Source: an uncultured Winogradskyella sp.
GTDB lineage: Bacteria; Bacteroidota; Bacteroidia; Flavobacteriales; Flavobacteriaceae
NCBI RefSeq assembly: GCF_947498005.1
Contig: NZ_CANMIW010000001.1
Coordinates: 372,001 to 436,000 of the forward strand
Direction of reading: 5' to 3'
Length of the DNA stretch: 64,000 nt
The position numbers were made by a program, and so were the translations under genes. This document shows, in pieces, positions 55,189 through 63,742 of the stretch. The notes below the pieces were generated by a model that was given only the letters and a program-made list of their open reading frames with translations, did no database searches and was not told where the DNA came from. How positions within the stretch are numbered: the stretch's first letter is position 1; each line of letters opens with the position of its first letter.

Positions 55189-56843
55189 ACATAAGAAAGA
55201 CTTGTTTGTTCGTTTGTCTATTTGTCTTTTTATGTTCGATAGCGCAAACAAATGCAAATCAAAAAATTGATGAATTATTAGCATCTTATGTTTCTAATGA
55301 TAAGCCAGGATTGAGCATAAAGGTGATTAATCAAGGGCAATCTATCTATTCTAAAGGCTTTGGGCTTTCAAATTTAGATTATAACATTAAGAATTCAGAT
55401 TCTACAGTTTTTAGTTTAGCATCCATAGCAAAACAATTCACAGCTTCGGCTATTTGGGCTTTGGCAAATGATGGTAAAATCAATTTAGATGATGATATTA
55501 GAATGTATTTGCCTGAATTTCCAGAGTACGAAGAAACCATTAGGATAAAACATTTACTGAACCACACGAGTGGCATTCGTAATTATCATACGTTAATGTA
55601 CTTAGCTGGTTTTGATTACGATACTCAATATTATGATAACAATTCGGTTTTAGATTTAGCCATTAAACAGAAAAATTTAAACCATTTAGTTGGCGAAAAA
55701 GTAAGTTATTCTAATACCAATTATAATTTGTTAGCCATAATTATTGAGCGTATTTCAGGGCAAAACCTGAATGAATATTTGAAACATAAAATATTGAATC
55801 CATTAAAAATGAATTCAACTTTTGTAAGAGTTGAACATGGAAAACCAATAAAAAATAAAGCTGTTGGATATAAAAGAAATCAAGTTGGCTACAAGTTTAA
55901 TACTAATGATCAATTGAGTTATGGTGCAGGAAGCATGGGTTCCTCAGTAAATGACATGGCTATTTGGATGCAAATGCTAAATACCCAGATTTTAGAATTT
56001 AAACCTTTAGCAGAATTTTTAAAAACGCCTGAAACTCTAATTTCAGGAAAGAAGGCGAAATATGCTCGTGGATTAATGTTAGATAATTATAAAGGTTATG
56101 AAACTTTAAATCACAATGGATTTGGTTTTGGTGGACGTTCACAATTAATTACAGTTCTAGAAAAGCAAATAGGAATAATAGTTCTAACAAATTCACAAGA
56201 GATAGATGCACCAAGAATAGCGTATCAAATTTTAGATATTTTGATAGAAAATGACGAAAGGATTAAAAATGAAACGGAAGAGGAAGAGGAAATGGTATTC
56301 AAAGCACAAAAGTTTAAAGAATTTATTGGCGAATACAAAGAAATCAACAGTGATATGACTATGAAAATTTTTGTAGAAAAGGATTCTTTAAAATCTATAG
56401 GTTCTATGGGTAGAACGTCTACTGCTCTTGTGCAGTATGACGAAAATAAATTTCACAGAGCACAAAGCCAGAATGTGAAATTTGATTTCACACCTAGTGC
56501 ATCTCACGATATGATTATTTCATTTGGTGGAACGCCATTTTATTTTGAACACGCTAAATTTATAGATGCTGAATCGGTTGATATTTCTCATTTTACAGGT
56601 AAATTTTATTCTGAAGAGTTAGATGTAATCTATCATTTTTTCATTGAAGATGAAACACTGAAATTAACTTATAAAGGAAATGGAAATATTAGTTTGCATG
56701 CTGTTCAGTTAAATGACTTTGGAAATAATGACAGAACACTTTATCATTTTCTAAAAGATGAAAATGACAAAGTTACAGGTATGTTTTTATCTTGTGATGG
56801 CACTGTGAAGGAGATAGTATTTAAAAAAGAAAAGGATCGCTAA
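55182..56843 (+). CDS. Serine hydrolase, beta-lactamase/penicillin-binding family class C
   Basis: 553 residues. Signal peptide (TCLFVCLFVFLCSIAQ), then SxxK S81-I-A-K84 in FSLASIAKQFT, YxN at 176-178 (VSYSNTNYN) and an H-N-G third motif about 313 (LNHNGFGFGG). The catalytic domain ends about 360; a C-terminal beta-rich region (about 375-553) is of the type following many such hydrolases. Periplasmic or extracellular; it may act on D-amino-acid peptides or esters. ATG overlaps the preceding stop by 7 bases, so it belongs to the padR operon. Confidence 0.9.
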   Translation: MLNIRKTCLFVCLFVFLCSIAQTNANQKIDELLASYVSNDKPGLSIKVINQGQSIYSKGFGLSNLDYNIKNSDSTVFSLASIAKQFTASAIWALANDGKINLDDDIRMYLPEFPEYEETIRIKHLLNHTSGIRNYHTLMYLAGFDYDTQYYDNNSVLDLAIKQKNLNHLVGEKVSYSNTNYNLLAIIIERISGQNLNEYLKHKILNPLKMNSTFVRVEHGKPIKNKAVGYKRNQVGYKFNTNDQLSYGAGSMGSSVNDMAIWMQMLNTQILEFKPLAEFLKTPETLISGKKAKYARGLMLDNYKGYETLNHNGFGFGGRSQLITVLEKQIGIIVLTNSQEIDAPRIAYQILDILIENDERIKNETEEEEEMVFKAQKFKEFIGEYKEINSDMTMKIFVEKDSLKSIGSMGRTSTALVQYDENKFHRAQSQNVKFDFTPSASHDMIISFGGTPFYFEHAKFIDAESVDISHFTGKFYSEELDVIYHFFIEDETLKLTYKGNGNISLHAVQLNDFGNNDRTLYHFLKDENDKVTGMFLSCDGTVKEIVFKKEKDR

Positions 56844-56860
56844 ATAGCAATCCTTTTTTA
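56829..56860 (+). terminator. Terminator overlapping the end of the serine hydrolase gene
   Basis: AAAAGGAT-GCTAAATAGC-ATCCTTTT forms a stem with one mismatch, followed by six T. The stop codon is in its loop region. Confidence 0.75.
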
Positions 56861-56915
56861 TATAATATTTGGACCTGTAAGGTTTCCAGAACCAGACAGT
56901 TTTTTTCTAAACTAT

Positions 56916-58229
56916 TTACAAATCAAACCCAAGGTTAACGCCTAATTTCTTAGCGATTATAGAGGTAATTCTATTTTTAAGTTCTGGTATTTTAACCGAA
57001 TCCATAACGTTGTTGCTAAATGCAAACATCAATAAAGCGCGTGCTTCCTTTTCTGGAATTCCTCTAGAACGTAAATAAAACATAGCACTTTCATCTAACT
57101 GACCAATAGTACAGCCGTGAGAACATTTTACATCATCTGCAAAAATTTCAAGCTGTGGTTTCGTGTTGATACTTGCTTTATCACTCATTAAAATGTTGTT
57201 ATTAGCTTGAAACGCATTGGTTTTCTGTGCTAATTTTTCAACAACCACTTTTCCGTTAAATACACCTGTTGCGTTGTCATCAAAAATACCTTTGTAATCT
57301 TGGTGGCTTTCGCAATTTGGTTCTATATGGTGTACTAATGTGTTATGGTCTACGTGTTGCTTATCTCCAATAATGGTAATCCCTTTCATGGTAGAATCTA
57401 TACGTTCTCCATTTTGATAAAAGTTAAGATTGTTTCTCGTTAATTTACCACCAAAAGAAAAGGTATGCACTTTGGCTAAACTCTCTTGTTTCTGATTTAC
57501 GTAAGTGTTATCAATTAAGGACGCACTTTGCTTATCATTCTGAATTTTGTAATAATCTACAATAGCACGTTTATTAGTAAAGATTTCAGTTACAGAATTC
57601 GTTAAAACAGGATTGTCTGTTAAACTCTGATGACGCTCTATAATCTGAACATGTGCATTCTCGTTAACTATAATTAAGTTACGTGGTTGTAACATTACTG
57701 CAGCCTCATTTCCTGTTGAAAAATGAATAATTTGAATTGGTTTATCTACAACTTTATGCTTTGGGATATTGATATATGCACCTTCTTGTGAAAATGCCGT
57801 ATTTAAAGAAGATAAACCATCTTTACTAGCAATTTTATTGAAGTAATTATCAATAATTACTTTGTATTTTGGTTTTGTAAGCGCAGCAGACATTAAGCAA
57901 ACGTCTAAACCATCATGCGTGGTTTGTGATAAATGCGAAGAGTACTTACCATCTATAAAGATGATTTTATATGAATCGATTTCATGAATAAAATACTTCT
58001 TGATATCTTTAAATTCTAACGCATTTTCATTTTTAGGGAATACGCTGTAATCTTGTTTTAAAACAGAATTTAAGGATGTGTATTTCCAATCTTCTAATTT
58101 CTTAGTTGGAAATCCTTCTACTTCAAACGTCTTTATGGCTTCAGTACGAATATCATGTATGGAAGAGTGCACATCTACTGTGTCTTCAAATGCCATAAAT
58201 GACGATACTAATTTTTCTTTTAAACTCAT
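56916..58229 (-). CDS. sufD: Fe-S cluster assembly protein SufD
   Basis: 437 residues. SufBD core: EGFPTKKLEDWKYTSL at the N-terminus, then VDHNTLVHHIEPNCESHQDYKGIFDDNATGVFNG and CSHGCTIGQLDESAMFYLRSRGI with the conserved His/Cys. It forms the SufBC2D scaffold. It is separated from sufC by a 162-base spacer with inverted repeats. Confidence 0.95.
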   Translation of the reverse strand: MSLKEKLVSSFMAFEDTVDVHSSIHDIRTEAIKTFEVEGFPTKKLEDWKYTSLNSVLKQDYSVFPKNENALEFKDIKKYFIHEIDSYKIIFIDGKYSSHLSQTTHDGLDVCLMSAALTKPKYKVIIDNYFNKIASKDGLSSLNTAFSQEGAYINIPKHKVVDKPIQIIHFSTGNEAAVMLQPRNLIIVNENAHVQIIERHQSLTDNPVLTNSVTEIFTNKRAIVDYYKIQNDKQSASLIDNTYVNQKQESLAKVHTFSFGGKLTRNNLNFYQNGERIDSTMKGITIIGDKQHVDHNTLVHHIEPNCESHQDYKGIFDDNATGVFNGKVVVEKLAQKTNAFQANNNILMSDKASINTKPQLEIFADDVKCSHGCTIGQLDESAMFYLRSRGIPEKEARALLMFAFSNNVMDSVKIPELKNRITSIIAKKLGVNLGFDL

Positions 58230-58232
58230 TCT

Positions 58233-58380
58233 TGTTCAGTTTTCAGGTTTCAGTCGCAGTTTTAGTTGTATAAACTGGGATCGTAATCTGTGTCCTATGT
58301 TATTATTTAAAGAAGTTACAAAAAGATTGAGTAATCAGTTCTGAGTTAGCACTTACAAACTGAGACTGAATACTGCAACT
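58233..58380. repeat. Imperfect inverted repeat in the sufC-sufD spacer
   Basis: TTCAGTCGCAGTTTTAGT (from 58249) is matched in inverse by ACTTACAAACTGAGACTGAA (58351-58370), with about 80 bases between arms. Short ACTG/CAGT units recur in both arms. A third, perfect inverted repeat AGCGCAGAGCGCT (58381-58393) overlaps the sufC stop. Confidence 0.5.
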
Positions 58381-58391
58381 AGCGCAGAGCG

Positions 58392-59144
58392 CTATGCGTT
58401 AACTTCTTCTTTAATCCAATCGTAACCTTTAGCTTCTAACTCGTGTGCTAATTCTTTTCCTCCAGATTTTACAATCTTTCCGTTGTATAAAACATGAACA
58501 AAATCTGGTACAATATGGTCTAATAAACGTTGGTAGTGGGTAATTACAATAACAGCGTTGTCTTTAGATTTTAATTTATTGACACCATTGGCTACAATAC
58601 GAAGTGCATCAATGTCTAAACCAGAATCCGTTTCATCTAAGATGGCTAATTTTGGCTCTAACATGGCCATTTGAAAAATCTCGTTACGTTTCTTTTCTCC
58701 ACCAGAGAATCCTTCGTTTAGAGAACGTGATAAAAACTTTCGATCAATTTCTAAAAGTTCAGATTTGTCTCTAATCATTTTTAACATATCCTTGGCAGGC
58801 ATATCTTCTAAACCTTTAGCCTTACGTGTTTCGTTGATTGCAGTTTTCATAAAGTTAGTGACGCTAACTCCAGGGATTTCTACAGGATATTGAAATGATA
58901 AAAACACACCTTTGTGAGCACGTTCTTCAGCGGCTAATTCTTCAATATCTTCATCTTCTAATAAGATATTTCCTTCTGTAACTTCGTATTCTTCTTTACC
59001 AGCAATTACGGAAGCTAAAGTACTTTTACCTGAACCGTTTGGTCCCATGATAGCATGAACTTCTCCTGCTTTTACTTCTAGATTAATACCTTTTAATATG
59101 GCTTTGTCTTCTATACTTGCGTGCAAGTTATTGATCTTTAACAT
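58392..59144 (-). CDS. sufC: Fe-S cluster assembly ATPase SufC
   Basis: 250 residues. ABC ATPase motifs: Walker A MGPNGSGKSTLA, Q-loop FQYPVEIPG, signature EGFSGGEKKRNE, Walker B LAILDETDSGLD and switch His in VITHYQ. It powers the SufBCD scaffold. It lies 4 bases after the lipoprotein gene and is thus co-transcribed with it. Confidence 0.97.
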   Translation of the reverse strand: MLKINNLHASIEDKAILKGINLEVKAGEVHAIMGPNGSGKSTLASVIAGKEEYEVTEGNILLEDEDIEELAAEERAHKGVFLSFQYPVEIPGVSVTNFMKTAINETRKAKGLEDMPAKDMLKMIRDKSELLEIDRKFLSRSLNEGFSGGEKKRNEIFQMAMLEPKLAILDETDSGLDIDALRIVANGVNKLKSKDNAVIVITHYQRLLDHIVPDFVHVLYNGKIVKSGGKELAHELEAKGYDWIKEEVNA

Positions 59145-59148
59145 AATC

Positions 59149-59556
59149 TTATTTTGCTAATTTTATAACGTCTTTTGAATCTGGGTCTAGTGTTTCCACC
59201 TTTAATATTTCTTTTATTTCAACTCTAAAAGGCCAACCCTCTTCGCCTTCTGGTTTTTTAAATTTTCTTACTCTAACAGTTACAGAAACCATATCTGTAG
59301 ATTCTTTCTTTAGAGGCTTAACTTCCTTTTCTAAAAGTTGTAAGTTATCATCAATGACAACACCATAAATTTCACTAGCCGTTTGTAAAACTGCTGCGTC
59401 TTCAAAATAAACGTAGTCTCCTTTCATGGTTATAAAACCATCATTTTCGTCATACGATTTTGCTCGGTTTTCTTCGAGGTCAATGTCTTGCTTAGTTTCG
59501 TTCTTACATGAGAACATCACTAAAGCTAAAATGATAATTAAATTTACTTTTTTCAT
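59149..59556 (-). CDS. Small lipoprotein embedded in the suf operon
   Basis: 135 residues. Lipoprotein signal NLIIILALVMFSC (lipobox Cys about 17). The mature part is a small beta-rich domain (ITMKGDYVYFEDAAVLQTASEIYGVVIDD, about 42-70; VSVTVRVRKFKKPEGEEGWPFRVEIKEIL, about 90-120), reminiscent of an NlpE-type OB fold, but I do not assign it firmly. It sits between sufB and sufC with 4 bases to sufC. An envelope lipoprotein inside a cytoplasmic assembly operon is odd; function unknown. Confidence 0.7.
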   Translation of the reverse strand: MKKVNLIIILALVMFSCKNETKQDIDLEENRAKSYDENDGFITMKGDYVYFEDAAVLQTASEIYGVVIDDNLQLLEKEVKPLKKESTDMVSVTVRVRKFKKPEGEEGWPFRVEIKEILKVETLDPDSKDVIKLAK

Positions 59557-59563
59557 AATATGT

Positions 59564-59590
59564 TGTCATTCCTGCGAAAGCTAATGTCCA
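59564..59590. repeat. Possible remnant of a flavobacterial REP-like element
   Basis: GTCATTCCTGCGAAAGC, in the 40-base gap between sufB and the lipoprotein gene, resembles the left arm of the ATTCCTGCGAAAGCAGGAAT palindrome that is dispersed in flavobacterial genomes. The right arm is missing. Confidence 0.4.
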
Positions 59591-59596
59591 TTGTTA

Positions 59597-61045
59597 TTAT
59601 CCAACAGAACCTTCTAGACTTATTTCTAATAATTTTTGAGCTTCTACAGCAAACTCCATCGGTAATTTATTTAGGACTTCTTTACTAAACCCATTGACGA
59701 TTAACGCTATTGCTTTTTCCGTATCGATACCTCTTTGATTACAATAAAATATTTGGTCTTCACCAATTTTACTTGTTGTTGCTTCGTGCTCAATCATGGC
59801 ACTTTTATTTTTCGCTTCAATATATGGGAAGGTATGTGCACCACATTCATTACCCATTAATAAACTATCACATTGCGAAAAATTACGCGCATTTTCAGCT
59901 CTAGAATTAATTTGAACCAATCCACGATACGAGTTTTGCGACTTACCAGCAGAAATTCCTTTAGATATAATTGTTGATTTTGTGTTTTTACCTAAGTGAA
60001 TCATTTTAGTACCAGTATCGGCTTGCTGATAATTATTTGTTACAGCAATAGAATAAAATTCGCCTACTGAATTATCACCTTTTAAAACACAAGAAGGGTA
60101 TTTCCAGGTTACTGCAGAACCTGTTTCAACTTGTGTCCAAGATATTTTTGCGTTTTTTTCACAAAGGCCTCTTTTGGTTACAAAGTTAAAAACACCGCCT
60201 TTTCCTTCAGCGTTTCCTGGATACCAGTTTTGTACAGTAGAATATTTTATTTCGGCATCATCTAATGCTATCAACTCTACAACAGCTGCGTGTAATTGAT
60301 TTTCGTCTCTACTTGGTGCTGTACAGCCTTCTAAATAAGATACATAGCTGCCTTCATCAGCAATAACAAGTGTTCTTTCAAACTGTCCTGTACCTGCTTG
60401 GTTAATTCTAAAGTACGTTGACAATTCCATTGGGCAACGTACACCTTTTGGGATATAACAGAAACTACCATCACTAAATACAGCAGAATTTAAAGCTGCG
60501 TAAAAGTTATCTTTTTGTGGAACTACTGTTCCTAGATGTTTTCTTACCAATTCTGGATGTTCTTTAATGGCTTCAGAAATACTCATAAAAATAATGCCTT
60601 TTTCGCCTAAAGTCTTTTTAAAAGTTGTAGCTACAGAAACTGAATCTACAACGACATCCATAGCAACACCAGCTAATTTCTTTTGCTCATCTAGGGAAAT
60701 ACCAAGTTTTTCAAAAGTGGCTAATAATTCTGGATCTACTTCGTCAATACTATCGTACTTTGGTTTACTGTTTGGTGCAGAATAATAAGATATCCCTTGA
60801 AAATCTGGTTTCTGATAGTGAACGTTAGCCCACTCTGGCTCTTCCATTTCTTTCCAAACTTTAAATGCTTCAAGTCGCCATTGGGTCATCCATTCTGGTT
60901 CTTCTTTCTTCTTAGAAATAGCAATTACAATTTCTTCATTAAGCCCAACAGGAAATGTTTCAGATTCAATATCTGTGTAAAAACCGTATTCGTATTCTTT
61001 GGTTTTTAGCTCTTCCCTTAAGTCGTCTTCAGTATATTTTGACAT
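59597..61045 (-). CDS. sufB: Fe-S cluster assembly protein SufB
   Basis: 482 residues, normal length. Conserved parts: [73 protein letters not shown], and [20 protein letters not shown] with the conserved Cys. It is the core scaffold for cluster assembly. sufA lies 15 bases upstream. Confidence 0.97.
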   Translation of the reverse strand: MSKYTEDDLREELKTKEYEYGFYTDIESETFPVGLNEEIVIAISKKKEEPEWMTQWRLEAFKVWKEMEEPEWANVHYQKPDFQGISYYSAPNSKPKYDSIDEVDPELLATFEKLGISLDEQKKLAGVAMDVVVDSVSVATTFKKTLGEKGIIFMSISEAIKEHPELVRKHLGTVVPQKDNFYAALNSAVFSDGSFCYIPKGVRCPMELSTYFRINQAGTGQFERTLVIADEGSYVSYLEGCTAPSRDENQLHAAVVELIALDDAEIKYSTVQNWYPGNAEGKGGVFNFVTKRGLCEKNAKISWTQVETGSAVTWKYPSCVLKGDNSVGEFYSIAVTNNYQQADTGTKMIHLGKNTKSTIISKGISAGKSQNSYRGLVQINSRAENARNFSQCDSLLMGNECGAHTFPYIEAKNKSAMIEHEATTSKIGEDQIFYCNQRGIDTEKAIALIVNGFSKEVLNKLPMEFAVEAQKLLEISLEGSVG

Positions 61046-61060
61046 GTCTTTATTTTAATT

Positions 61061-61390
61061 TTAAAGTGAAAAAGATTCACCGCAACCGCAAGTTCGGTTG
61101 GCATTAGGGTTATTAAAAACGAAACCAGTTCCGTTTAATCCACCTGAATATTCTAAAGTTGTACCAATGAGGTATAAAAAACTCTTTTTATCTACAATAA
61201 TTTTCACGTCGTTATCTTCAAAAACCTTGTCCTCTTCTGCTTGTGATTTGTCAAATTTTAAATCATAAGACAAGCCAGAACATCCACCGCTTTTTACACC
61301 TACTCTAACGTAGTCTGTATTTGGGTTGAAGCCGTCATCTGTCATAAGCTCTATGACTTTCTTTTTAGCGTGATCTGAGACTTTAATCAT
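61061..61390 (-). CDS. sufA: A-type Fe-S carrier (SufA/IscA family)
   Basis: 109 residues. The three conserved cysteines are C37 (GGCSGL), C101 and C103 (TCGCGESF). It carries or transfers Fe-S clusters to targets. It is the first gene of the suf operon; a -7 box lies about 70 bases upstream. Confidence 0.95.
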   Translation of the reverse strand: MIKVSDHAKKKVIELMTDDGFNPNTDYVRVGVKSGGCSGLSYDLKFDKSQAEEDKVFEDNDVKIIVDKKSFLYLIGTTLEYSGGLNGTGFVFNNPNANRTCGCGESFSL

Positions 61391-61457
61391 ATCGTTTAAT
61401 AAATTTGTTCTGATACCAGTTTACTTTGTTCTAAAATAAATTGGTTTAAATTGAGTG

Positions 61458-61465
61458 CAAATATA
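61458..61465 (-). promoter_or_regulatory. TAnnTTTG -7 box of the suf operon
   Basis: TATATTTG on the minus strand, about 70 bases before ATG 61390. No -33 TTG at standard spacing; regulation cannot be read from the sequence. Confidence 0.5.
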
Positions 61466-61558
61466 CGATATAACAAAGGTTAAACCATAGGCACTAACAT
61501 TATATTAGTATATGATTTGATAAGATTTGTCTATTGAAGTTGTGCGAATAAAATTTAG

Positions 61559-61798
61559 CTAAGAAGTTGCTTTGAGTTTATTAAATCGTTTTGTAAGTCT
61601 ATATAGCTCTTGGAGCGTGTTTTTTAACTGTGAATTGTGAACTGTATTATTTTCAAAATTTCCATGAGAATCCGTATTAACCACAGCATCGCAATGCGTG
61701 CAAGTGAGTTCTAATGAATAATCTATATTGGTTTTAGATCTCACATAATTATGCCCAAAGATGGCACAGGGTAATAACTCTGTTGATGTAGGTTTCAT
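61559..61798 (-). CDS. Small Cys/His protein, divergent member of a local family
   Basis: 79 residues. CAIFGHNY (about 11-18) and TCTHCDAVV (about 33-41) match the C-x-L/I-F-G-H-x-Y and C-x-x-C blocks of the two proteins encoded at 63112 and 63423. A basic, helical C-terminus follows (LQELYRLTKRFNKLK). The pattern suggests a small zinc-binding protein; I do not know its function. No signal peptide. Confidence 0.65.
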   Translation of the reverse strand: MKPTSTELLPCAIFGHNYVRSKTNIDYSLELTCTHCDAVVNTDSHGNFENNTVHNSQLKNTLQELYRLTKRFNKLKATS

Positions 61799-62063
61799 TC
61801 TATTAATTATCTAAACTTGGGATGACCAATTTATAAAATCAATATTAAAAAGAGTTAAAATGCTTAAATTTTCGATGAAATGCATTGTGATTTGTGATTT
61901 TTGAGTGTTTTAGTCAATTTTGAAGGATAATTTTAGGTTTATTTATAATGAGCAATTGGCTATTTTTAGTTCATAGTTATAAGGAATTGAGGTGGTTCAC
62001 TACAAAATCGGAGAAATAGTCATAAATAATGTTATTAATACATACTATTAAAAAAAAGCATAA

Positions 62064-62071
62064 TATTTTTG
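62064..62071 (+). promoter_or_regulatory. -7 box very close to the thiL start
   Basis: TATTTTTG ends 4 bases before ATG 62076. If used, the thiL mRNA would be leaderless or nearly so. Confidence 0.4.
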
Positions 62072-62075
62072 CAAT

Positions 62076-63128
62076 ATGATTGAAGATAAAAACCCACAGC
62101 GAACACCTTTGAGTGAATTAGGTGAATTTAAACTTATAGAGCATTTAACAGATCATTTTAAAATTACACAAAAATCTACTATTAAAGGAATTGGTGACGA
62201 TGCTGCAGTTTTAAATTTTGGTAAGAGTCAAATTGTTGTATCAACCGATTTATTAGTGGAAGGTGTGCATTTCGATTTAAGCTACGCACCATTAAAGCAT
62301 CTTGGTTATAAAGCCGTCGTCGTTAATCTATCTGATATTTATGCTATGAATGCCATGGCTACTCAAATTACGGTATCAATTGCGGTTTCTAATCGCTTTC
62401 CTTTAGAAGCGTTAGAAGAATTATACGCAGGCATTACTACTGCTGCAAAAATATATAATGTTGATGTAATAGGTGGAGACACAACATCTTCAACCTCTGG
62501 ATTAATAATTTCCGTAACAGCAATTGGTAAAGTTGAAAAAGGAAATGAGGTTTTAAGATCCGCAGCTAAACCTAACGATTTATTGGTGGTAACTGGTGAT
62601 TTAGGAGGTGCTTTTATGGGATTACAAGTTTTAGAACGCGAAAAAGAAGTTTTTAAGGTTAACCCGAATAATCAGCCAGATTTATCAATGTATACGTACA
62701 TTATTGAACGTCAATTAAAACCTGAAGCTCGAAAAGATATTGTGGAATTATTGAAAGAACTGAAGGTAAAGCCAACAAGTATGATTGATGTTAGTGACGG
62801 AATATCTTCTGAAATTTTACATTTATGTAAACAAAGTAAAGTGGGAGCTGATGTTTATGAGAATAAAATCCCTTTAGATCCTCAAGTAATCTCTACATGC
62901 GAGGAGTTCAATGTAGATAGCACTACGATTGCTTTAAATGGAGGAGAGGATTATGAGTTGTTAATGACAGTGTCTCAAGAAGATTTTCCTAAAATAAAAG
63001 GCAATCCTAATTTAACCGTTATTGGTTATATAACAGAAGAAGATAGAGGTATGCATCTCGTAACGAGAGCAGATGAAAAGATTCCTATAATAGCAAAAGG
63101 TTGGAATGCACTTAAAGATCAATCATAA
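62076..63128 (+). CDS. thiL: Thiamine-monophosphate kinase
   Basis: 350 residues. AIR synthase-like fold: LGEFKLIEHLT, GIGDDAAVL (metal Asp pair), STDLLVEGVHFDLSY, VNLSDIYAMNA, GGDTTSS, DVSDGISSEILHLCKQ and NGGEDYELLMT. It phosphorylates thiamine phosphate to thiamine diphosphate. No other thiamine genes nearby. Its 3' end overlaps the convergent small gene by 17 bases. Confidence 0.95.
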   Translation: MIEDKNPQRTPLSELGEFKLIEHLTDHFKITQKSTIKGIGDDAAVLNFGKSQIVVSTDLLVEGVHFDLSYAPLKHLGYKAVVVNLSDIYAMNAMATQITVSIAVSNRFPLEALEELYAGITTAAKIYNVDVIGGDTTSSTSGLIISVTAIGKVEKGNEVLRSAAKPNDLLVVTGDLGGAFMGLQVLEREKEVFKVNPNNQPDLSMYTYIIERQLKPEARKDIVELLKELKVKPTSMIDVSDGISSEILHLCKQSKVGADVYENKIPLDPQVISTCEEFNVDSTTIALNGGEDYELLMTVSQEDFPKIKGNPNLTVIGYITEEDRGMHLVTRADEKIPIIAKGWNALKDQS

Positions 63129-63342
63129 AAAGTTTACGACCCTTTTCTAAACGTTTGTTATGCACCCTGTGCAAAACAGCATTGATTTCTTTGAATTTTG
63201 GTGTTAGTGGAATAAAATGCCCATCACCATCGATAGTCATTTCAGATTTGCAGTTTTTACACTTATACTCTTTTACATGATAAGTAACATTTTTGGAGAC
63301 TTTATAGTCGTGACCAAATAATGAGCAATAAACGTGTTTCAT
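63112..63342 (-). CDS. Small Cys/His protein, paralogue of 63423
   Basis: 76 residues: CSLFGHDYKVSKNVTYHV, then CKNCKSEM and a polar C-terminus with PLTPKFKEINAVLHRV. One Cys and one His in CxLFGH plus CxxC could bind one zinc. The closest relative is the gene 80 bases upstream. It resembles the small phage-related CxLFGHxW proteins in outline, but no phage genes are present. Its end overlaps thiL on the other strand. Confidence 0.7.
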   Translation of the reverse strand: MKHVYCSLFGHDYKVSKNVTYHVKEYKCKNCKSEMTIDGDGHFIPLTPKFKEINAVLHRVHNKRLEKGRKLFMIDL

Positions 63343-63422
63343 TAATTCTTAATTATAGAGGGATTAATATAATTGAGGGTGTAGAAATATATGAATTTAA
63401 GTTGCTAATAAGTTATCAACAC

Positions 63423-63665
63423 TTAATAAATCGACGAACTGATTAGTTTTTGCTGTAAACGTACTGTTCTGTTATTATAAATACGTTCTAATGCTAGATT
63501 GATTTCTTGACGTTTTTCTGTTAACTCCGTAAGTTTCCCTGTACTACTTGTGGTTAATTGTTTTTTACAACAGCTACATGTGTACTCTTTTACATGATGA
63601 GTTACTTTTTTGGTTAATTTATAATTATGACCAAATAAATCGCAATATACTTTTGTAAGTTTCAT
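63423..63665 (-). CDS. Small Cys/His protein, paralogue of 63112
   Basis: 80 residues: VYCDLFGHNYKLTKKVTHHVKEYTC, CKKQLT and TELTEKRQEINLALERIYNNR. About half of the positions match the 63112 product, including CxLFGHxY, the VTxHVKEYxC run and the C-x-x-C. A recent tandem duplication is likely. Function unknown. Confidence 0.7.
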   Translation of the reverse strand: MKLTKVYCDLFGHNYKLTKKVTHHVKEYTCSCCKKQLTTSSTGKLTELTEKRQEINLALERIYNNRTVRLQQKLISSSIY

Positions 63666-63742
63666 AATAAATTGTTTACAAATTATTTGTTAAGAGGAAT
63701 GTAAACTTATGGAAAAAAGCAAAAACAAAACGTTAAAAGGGT

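Noticed and set aside
61799-62075. Possible gene or RNA between the small Cys/His gene and thiL
   Set aside because: Only short AT-rich frames, no hairpin with T run, no duplicated unit; just a -7 box at its right end.
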